Origin: Clostridia bacterium
Lineage (GTDB): Bacteria; Bacillota; Clostridia; Christensenellales; UBA1242
Direction: 5' to 3'
NCBI GenBank assembly: GCA_009929275.1
Contig: SAAW01000002.1
Span: 67,171 to 106,921 of the forward strand
DNA: 39,751 nt
The translations under genes were made by a program, and so were the position numbers. Below, in pieces: positions 1-9,000 of this stretch; position 1 is the stretch's first letter; each line of letters starts with the position of its first letter. The notes beneath the pieces are model-generated. The model had not been told where the DNA came from. It searched no databases and saw nothing but the letters and a program-made list of their open reading frames with translations.

Positions 1-3000
1 AACAACGCTGTTCAGTTCATTCGTCCTCACACCTCTTGTCACATAATGAGTTTTGCCATTCAAAACTTGAGAAGTGGAAGAAATATCTTCCGAGACCACG
101 TCATTTAGCGAACTATAAATATTCACATCTGTGATTGTTGTGTTTATGGCATTTGCAACCAAAATCCCCGCTTTAGTTTCCGCTTTCACAGTCGACGAGA
201 ACACCACATGATAGCTCGAAACAACAAAGTTAAGATTGGAAATTGTTGCGTCCACAGTCGTTTGAAAAATTGCAAAATCACTTGTCAAATTTGTCCCCGA
301 AAAAGTGATATTAAACAAAATTGGATATCTGGAATATTCCAAGCCATTTTCCACAATACTCACGGCATTTCCAGACAATGTGCCACGGAAAGGCTCTGTG
401 AACACAGAAAGGTCAACTCCAGTGAAGTCGATGTCATTCATAATGATATATTTTTTTGACAAAGTGTCAGACGAGGAAAGTTCTTCAATGAATTGATTTG
501 CTGTGTAAATCCTTATGAGAGAAGACTCATAGCCATATTTAAGCAATGGCAAAAGATTTTCATCAGAATAGTCCCAAGTGCTTTCCAACCAGTTGTCTAG
601 CGAGAAATAGATGTTTCTCAAAGATGAAATTCCCGTTGTGTTTCCAAGCAAATTTTGAACTTTGTTTGGATATATCAAATTCTTTCCACCATTTCCACAA
701 AGGACACCATTTAGATATGCGTCATAATTTTTTAGTCCAGCGGTGTCGTTCACTCCCCAAAGTGGAATGTAATGAGTCTTTTCCTCTTCGCCACCATTGC
801 CAAGTTCAGTTTTATCAAACACTTCTTCGCCGATAGCTAATTCTGAAATGTAGTTATAGTCAAAACTATCCAAAATGAGTTGTTGAACATAATTGCCGTC
901 ATTCACGCTGACAATCCCTAAATTTTGACTGCCATTGATGGCATTTTCATATTTTCCATACAATGCGCCAATGACATTATTGTCATTCAACTCAGTAAAG
1001 TTAAACAAAGCATCAAAATCATCTGTATCCCAGATGTTAAGTGCCACTGCATAACTTAAATTGAGTTCATAAGACTGACCATTGTTTGATGAAGTATCTG
1101 TATCCACTTCTTGGAAATATTCTCCCGTGCTTTCATCAAAAATCTTGCCGATAATTCCGCCAATATAGACTTGCTCACTGCTGTCAAGGTCTGCCATCAA
1201 ACTCGCAGTTGTATAGACATTTTTAAGTTCTCCGACATAACTTGCTCCAACTATTCCACCCACGGCAATTGCATTTGTGTTTTTCACATCAAGTCTGTTA
1301 TAACTGTCAAGAATTCTTCCCGAACCAGAAGTTTCATTCCCTGCATTTATCCCCACAATTCCACCGATATATTTTGGAGTTCCACCAGAGAATAATGTCT
1401 CATTCACTCCACTTGTCTGAACTCCGCCCGAGACAAAATTCACAATGCTTAAATCAGAAGTCTTCAAATCGTCTTCATCATATGTCACAGCAGTTTTGCT
1501 CAATGTTCCAAAGTTGATGGCTGTGATGCCACCTGCCACTTCGTCACTGATGAGTTTGCTCGTCCCAGAAACAACAAAGCTGGAATTTGAAAGATATGTC
1601 TGCGTCCCCACGAATCCAAAGAGTCCGCCTGCATAGCTTGAAAGTATTTCCACTTTTTCATTAGTGAAATTAATACTCCCAGTTATAGATGAACTTTGAA
1701 CCATTTTCCCAACTGTCACATTTGTTATGTTAGGCTCTGAATTTGCGGCGTCATCACCAAGTTCACTTTTCTGTCTTAAATCAACAACTCCCACAACTCC
1801 ACCCGCATAATTCATATTTATGTCAAGTTTGTCAAGGTTCAAATTGCCTGAAGACGAAGTTGCTCCAGTTGGTTTTATGTCGGACCAAATCTCAAAAGAA
1901 GATGTGATTGAAGAAGACAAATTGCTTGAATTTCCAGTCACTGAAATGTTTGTCTTAATTCTTGACACTGAATAGTTTTCATTTGAATTGCTTGCCAAAA
2001 TAATGCCAGCCAAGCCACCCACATAGTTCTTGCCAGAGATTCCCGAAGAAGTTTGACTTGCAACAATCTTAATGTTTGAAATGTTACTGTCCACAATAAT
2101 GCCAGCCAAGCCACCCACAGTCACAGCATTTGCGGCAGTCACAGAGTTAATCCCCAAAGTTAAGTTTTTAACCCCAGCATCATAGATATCTCTGAACAAT
2201 CCAAAAGATTTCTTGCCCACATTAGAGTCGACCAGAGTTATGTTATACATTGCGAGATAGTTGCCATCAAATATTGAAATGCTATCGACAAGAGAAGTGT
2301 ATTCCACAGAAGTTGAATAAACTGTTTGCCTTGACGATGATGGGAATTCAATGTTGTTAATTAATCTTATGCTTCCTGTGAATTTTGAAGAAACAATGTC
2401 ATTCAAACTTCCTTGAGCAGAAACATCTTTGAAGATTGTGTTGTAATCGTCAAAATCGGCGATTAAATATGGATTGTTTGAAGAACCAATTGCATAATTC
2501 TCAACATAAGAGAAACTATTTATGTTTATTGAAGGGTCATTTTCAGAAGCAATTGGGCTTGTCACTCTGCATGATATTGCAACTTTATTTGCACTTATGA
2601 GTTCAGGATATCCGCCGAGTCCATTTGCATATATTGTCCAGACACCACCAGTGCTATTTTCAATTATATTTTCAAAAGTGTCGTCTGATGTGTCAAAACA
2701 GAAGTTGTTAAAACTGTCTTCACTCACAAACTCATTAAGACCTGCCGATTGTGTTCCGCTTGTGTCCACGACAGGATTATCCGAAAGTTCCCAAGCCCTT
2801 CCGTCCGTTGACGAATTTGAGACTTCTCCACTCTCTTTCAGATAGTAGCAATCCTCAATAGTCCCAAGATATTCGTCTGTGTCAGACTCTCCAGTTGCTT
2901 GAAGGTTGCCCTCAAAATAGGTGTGCAAATTGCTTGCGCCATAGATTTTACTTAAAGAATATGAAGTGTAAATAAAGCCAGTGTCCGTCATCTCATAGAC

Positions 3001-6000
3001 AAATCCACTAGAAATTGGATTGAAAGCCGAAATTGAACCAGAAGAAGTGTAGTCCGACACAACTTTTGCAGTTGATGCACAGAAGATATAAGAACCATTC
3101 AAATTGATGTTTGAATAGCAGTCTTCAATATAGTTTGAGTTGAGATACACAAAGCCTGCAATTGTCCCATTTGAGAAGATTCCACCGCCAAGTTTTCTAT
3201 TGTCCGAAGCATTTGTGGCAGTGCTTGCCTCTTCCCAACCAGCCACATAAGAACCATAAATATATCCGTTGTTTGTCACAACAAATCCGCCAGTATGAAT
3301 AATCTTTGCACCATTGACTGCTGAAAAGACTTCAATTTGAAGATTTTTTGCATAACTAGAAGAGATTGAGCCCAAGTTTGTCGCCACAAATCCGCCGACA
3401 TTCCCTGCACCATACACACTTATAATAATTCTTGAAGATGTCAGAGCATAGGAATATTCATTTGCAATAACGCTGTTGTCATCGCTAACATCAAGCAAAG
3501 TCACTTCATCTCTTCCTACTCTTGAATTTGTGATAATCCCAGTCGAGCCGTTGATTCCCACAATTCCACCGATATTCACGGTTGCTTGAGTGTTTGTTTT
3601 GACATAAAGAGTGTAGTCAAAAATGTAGCCATAATTATATGTCCCGACAGTGTTGTTATAGTTGTTCACTGCCGAAACATAGTCACTCTTTTTTGAAAGG
3701 TTTGTGTGAACTGCAATAACATCGCAGTTCGTAATCATTCCATAGTTGACAGCGGCAATTCCGCCATAGTTGACGGTGGAGTTGTAATTTGTCAAATCCA
3801 TTGCACTTTCATAAACTTTTGTGCTATTTTCCGCTTTATTGTTTGGAAATGCCACAATGACATTTTTTATGATTGTGCCACTTGAAACAGTGTCAAAAAG
3901 TCCAAGGTTTATGGAATAACTGGACTGGGAAGATGCAATTCCTGTCTCATAATTAAAATAATTTATAGTAATAATCTTATTGTTTCCGTCAAAAGATGCA
4001 AATTCAGCATTAATTGGAACATAATTATCAAAAGACAAGTTTGCCATCAAAATATAGTTGCCATTTTTACTCATTGCCTTAAATTCTTCAACTGTGTCAA
4101 CGACAATAAGATTTTCTTCCTGTTCGCCTTGAGTCACATAGATTGAAAAATCTTGCTCCATATAATAGGTTGTGTCTGTCACATAATTTGGAATAAACAA
4201 AATTGCGCCATTTTTATAGACATATGAAAATGCCAATCTCATATTAACAGAACCCGTGTCAGACCCAGCCACCATAACAACCATTTGTTGCTTTGTGTTA
4301 AACGAAAAAGTTTCCTGTGTGTTGCTCACACCCAAGCAAAGAGAATTCACTTCGGCACTCTTGACAGTTGACTCTCCACTTTCAAGTTCTTTATATTGAA
4401 GGACAAAAGGAAGATAGTCTTCAACCCCCATATTCGTCAAACTCTCATAGCCATTTATTCCCACATACCAATAACGTATAGAGCCAGTTTCACTCATACT
4501 TCTTGCAATGGAATTTGCCGCGTTTGTTAAAGCGCTTTCAAGCCCATAGCCTTCCACATCAACTTTTAATGATGAAGTTGTCCCAATTGTTAATTTTACA
4601 TTGTTGTTTACATCGGTATTTCGAATTTTAACACTTTTAATGACGACTTCAACAACTGTGACTCTGACAATAAAACTCTTTTCAATCGTATAGTTGTCGT
4701 ATTTTACATTTGCCACAAGTTTTAAGGTAATGATATCTCCAACGACTGCTTTTGAACCCAACTTTAACAAATAAGTCCCGTCATTATTGCTTGACACAGT
4801 GACATATTCGCTTGCATCTTCAATTTGAGTGTTTCCACGAGCCACAGTAACTGCGATTGTTTTTAATTCCTGACCAACAAGATTAAGCACAGGTGTCAAA
4901 GTGAGATAGTCTTCTATTACAGAGGAATCTTGTCCTGTATAGGCAATCATTTCTCTTTCCTCGCCGTCATGCGTCACTTCAAGCGAAAGCCCTGGCACAC
5001 TTTCCACTGTTAGAGTTGTTGTTTCTTTCCATTCTCTTTGAGTAACATCTTTTGAACTGTCAATGGAGGTGTATGTTATCGTCACTTTAATCACAAAACT
5101 TGAATCATTGCTCAAACTGCTTGGAGCAATGGTCTTAACATAAAGTCTGCCCCATTCTGGGTTGTCACTCTCATTTCCAAAAGCGTAACTCATATTACTT
5201 GCCGACAAAATCATCGTAGATTGTCCATCTGCACCTATGCTAAGTGTTGCCACATCTCTTGGCACATAAGAAACGAGGTTGAGAGAAATCCCACCATTCG
5301 CGGAAGCAGTAGTTTCAGGTCCATTAATATAATATTTGTCGCTTGTGTTTGAACCAATTTGAACCATTTGAACGAACTTGACTCCCTCGCCAACGTTGCC
5401 CAAACCTGATTCGATCACAACTGAAGAAATGTTTGCATAATAAGGATATAGGTCGATGACAACAAGCCCTTCACTGCCTGAAATTATATAACTTGAAGAC
5501 TCTTCTGTGAATGAATAGGAATAGTTTGGACTTTCATATGTTTCCGTGTTCACAGTGTTCACAAGTTTTGAAGTTTTCTTTGTGAAAGCATAGTGAACAA
5601 GACTCACATCGTCAACACTTTGAGGTCCAATCACAACATCAAGAATTGCAGGATAGTTAATTAAACATTCTTGGTCGTCATATGCAAGAAGAGTATATTC
5701 TGCGAGTTCAGTCACATTTTTATAATCATCTTTAAGAGAAATCTGCACTTGATAGCCAAACGCTTTTCCTTGTGGTTTTGCATTTTCAGCAGATGTCACA
5801 AGAATGTCAAACATATAAGTTTTATCTTGATTGTTTTCATCAATCACTTTAAACACAATATCCATTGCACTTTTGCTTTCAAGAAGCAAACTTACAGTAG
5901 CTGTTGCTGTGCTTTTGAGCACAATTTCGCTTGAAACAAAAGAAATGTAAGTTGCCTTTGCAACCACATTCAAATAGAATACCCACGCATCATTTGTGAA

Positions 6001-9000
6001 AACATATGTTTTTGTGTTTGAAACGAACGAAACAGTTGTTTGAACTTTATATTTTCCTTCCGTTTCGAAGATGAATGCTTGTCCATCTTTTGTGTAATAA
6101 GCACTGTTTCCAGTGACATCTTGATATTCCCCTGTTCCAGAGTTGTAAAACAAGACTTTATAATTAATGGTATAGTTGTTAATGTTTAAAATTGTGCTTA
6201 ATGTGAAGTCTTCTTGCCCATTTGAATTTGCATTAGAAAAAGAACTATACACTTTTTTAACAAGGTCACTAATCACATTTATATTTGAGCCCTTTGCCAC
6301 GTTTAGTGGGTTAGAGTCGGTCGTGTCAAAATATGAATCTGTCTGATTTATACTTGCAGAAAGCAAGAGATAGTCAAAATCATTCACAATGATAACATTG
6401 ACAATAACTTTAACATTACTGTTTTCTCTGATATAAATTGTCAAGGTAACACTGCCAGCACTCTTCACAACGAGTTTTCCAGCGTTTGTCACAGAGAGAA
6501 TGTTTGTGTTTGAACTGCTTGCCATCAAATTAAACTTTGTAATTCCACTTGGAGTTGGAGTCACCGCAAAAATGTCACTCAAATCAAAACTGTTGTTATT
6601 TACACTATAAGTCATCACAAGATAATGATTGCCTTCAAGAACATAATCATAGTAATAATTTTTGACAGAATCTGTTGCAAAAGTTAGTTTATAATCACTC
6701 CCTTGAAGGACGGCATTTGTGCCTTTCAAATCAAGAGAAATTGCAGATGGAATAACTTTTAAGAAATTATAATAATTGCTTGTATTGTCAATTTTGTATT
6801 GAAATCCATATTTTATTATGTTGTTTATATTGTATATCGAACTAATATTATCATATTCATAAAAACTAAAATCTACATATTCATCTTCGCTATAATGAAT
6901 ATAGCCGTCAATATTTGCAATGTCGCAAGTGTCGGAAGAATATGTTAACGTTTCAGTGTCGCTTGGCAAAACTAAAATGTAAGTGTCTTCCACCAAAGCA
7001 TATTGTAAGAGATAGAAATAGTAATATCCAGCAAAATTTGTGCTGACATCAGTGCTTCCAGCAACATTCATAACTGCATTCACAGAGTTTAAACCTAATA
7101 AACTCACAACTCCAACATAGGAGAATTCGTCCACTCCGCCGTCATTTGCCAGCCCAAAAAGACCGGCAACATTTCCGCCAGTTGAGGTCTCTTTCACCAT
7201 AATATTAAAGTTAGAAAACACTCCAGTTGCGTGCCCAAACGTATTATTTGTTGTTGCATAGCCTGCAACTGCGCCTGCCACAGGAATATTGCCGAAAGCA
7301 AAAACGTCACCATATGTCATATATATAGTATTAAACTTATCTATGTAAGAATAACTATAAACTAACTCATAATATGCATTTGTGCTTGAACCCACAACAC
7401 CACCGACATAATTTTCGCCAGCCACCAAAGTGAAGTTTTCATTCTCGCCATAGTTTTCAACTCTGACATTATAAAAAGAAGTTTTATTTGCTCTCCCTGC
7501 CACGCCACCGACATAGTTTTTGCCACGAACCACAACGCTTGCAAGAACATTTTCAATTTCAAGTTGTGAGGAATTTTCAGAGATTATTCCAACAATTCCA
7601 CCCACATTATTTTTTGCCCCTTTAAGCGAAGAAACAGTGGAAAGTGTCATATTTCCGATAGCACCAGTGGCAGAAACATTTGAAATTTTTCCGCCAATCA
7701 TAAGCCCAACAATCCCGCCAAGAGAAGAGTTATCATTTGAGATTGTGCCCACTTTTGTGGAAAGCCCACTGTTTATCTTCACATCTACATCGTAGAATTC
7801 ATTTTGAAAATTTGTGAAACTAGTGAGATTTTGTGTTTCATTAATGTAATTATATACTCCATAAAGACCATTGATATAACCTGAATTAACGCCAGCAATT
7901 CCGCCCTCATTCACTTTCTTCGCAGTTGTATCGGACACTTTCATAGAGCCATACACAGGCGTTGAGCCCAATAAATTGTTAAGGTCAATTGCGGTGTTGA
8001 CTTTTCCGTCTTCATATATAGTAACATCGCTTTTTGTGATGTTTGAACTTAGCGTAGTGCTAAAATTATATATCGAGCCCGTATTCGTGCCCACCATTCC
8101 GCCGATATTTGCGTTGTTGGAGGCGATTGCGACCACAAAGTTGTCAAACGACACCGAGCAATTCATAATTAGTCCATTGTTCGTGCCTGCGATAACCCCA
8201 ACATTCACGTCGCCACCAAAAGACAGAGTAGACGCTTCAAGTATGACATAAGAAACTTCAACTTTAAGGTTAAGGACGGCTCCACTAGAACCAATTTGAC
8301 TGAATAAACCAATGTTTTCAGAGCCAATGTTAAACAACTTTAAGCCAGAAATTTTATAAAATTCATCTGTGTCTGAATTATATCCATTAAGAACCCCGTT
8401 AAAACCAACAATCGGAGTCCATATTTCACTGATAAAAACGTTTGCTCCAAGGGTATAAGTTGAGTTTGGTTCATTTGCAATATCTTTAAGATCATCGCTA
8501 TCATATATAACATAACTGTGCGACGCAGAGCCATCTGTAATCTCTATGAGCACTTTCACACAGACTTTATATTCAATTTCCCCTCCAGCAGTTTGAGAAG
8601 CACTGTCATTTGCATAGATAATAAGGTAAAAATATCCGCTCTGACTACTTTTTATATTAAGATCAAAGTCATCATTTCCATTGGTGACAACTTCTGCTTG
8701 ATTTACATTTGAATTGTAAGTTAACGAAGCAAAAGTCTTGCCCGTATCTTTGTCTCCCAAAGATAAATTTGCGTTTGCTTTGTAGACGCTCGCTGTCAAA
8801 GTGCTTTCAAAGACTTCCAATGGGTTAATCGCACAATAAAAAGACAAAGTATCTCCTACCCTAACATTTGTGACAAAAGCGCCACTTTCTGCTGATAAAG
8901 CCCCGGCGTATTCATTCAAAACAAGCGAATCTCCGTTGTTGTCCGTGCCAGAAAGCCCAATATTTTCAATTTTAACCGCTCTGTAAATGTTGATTGCATA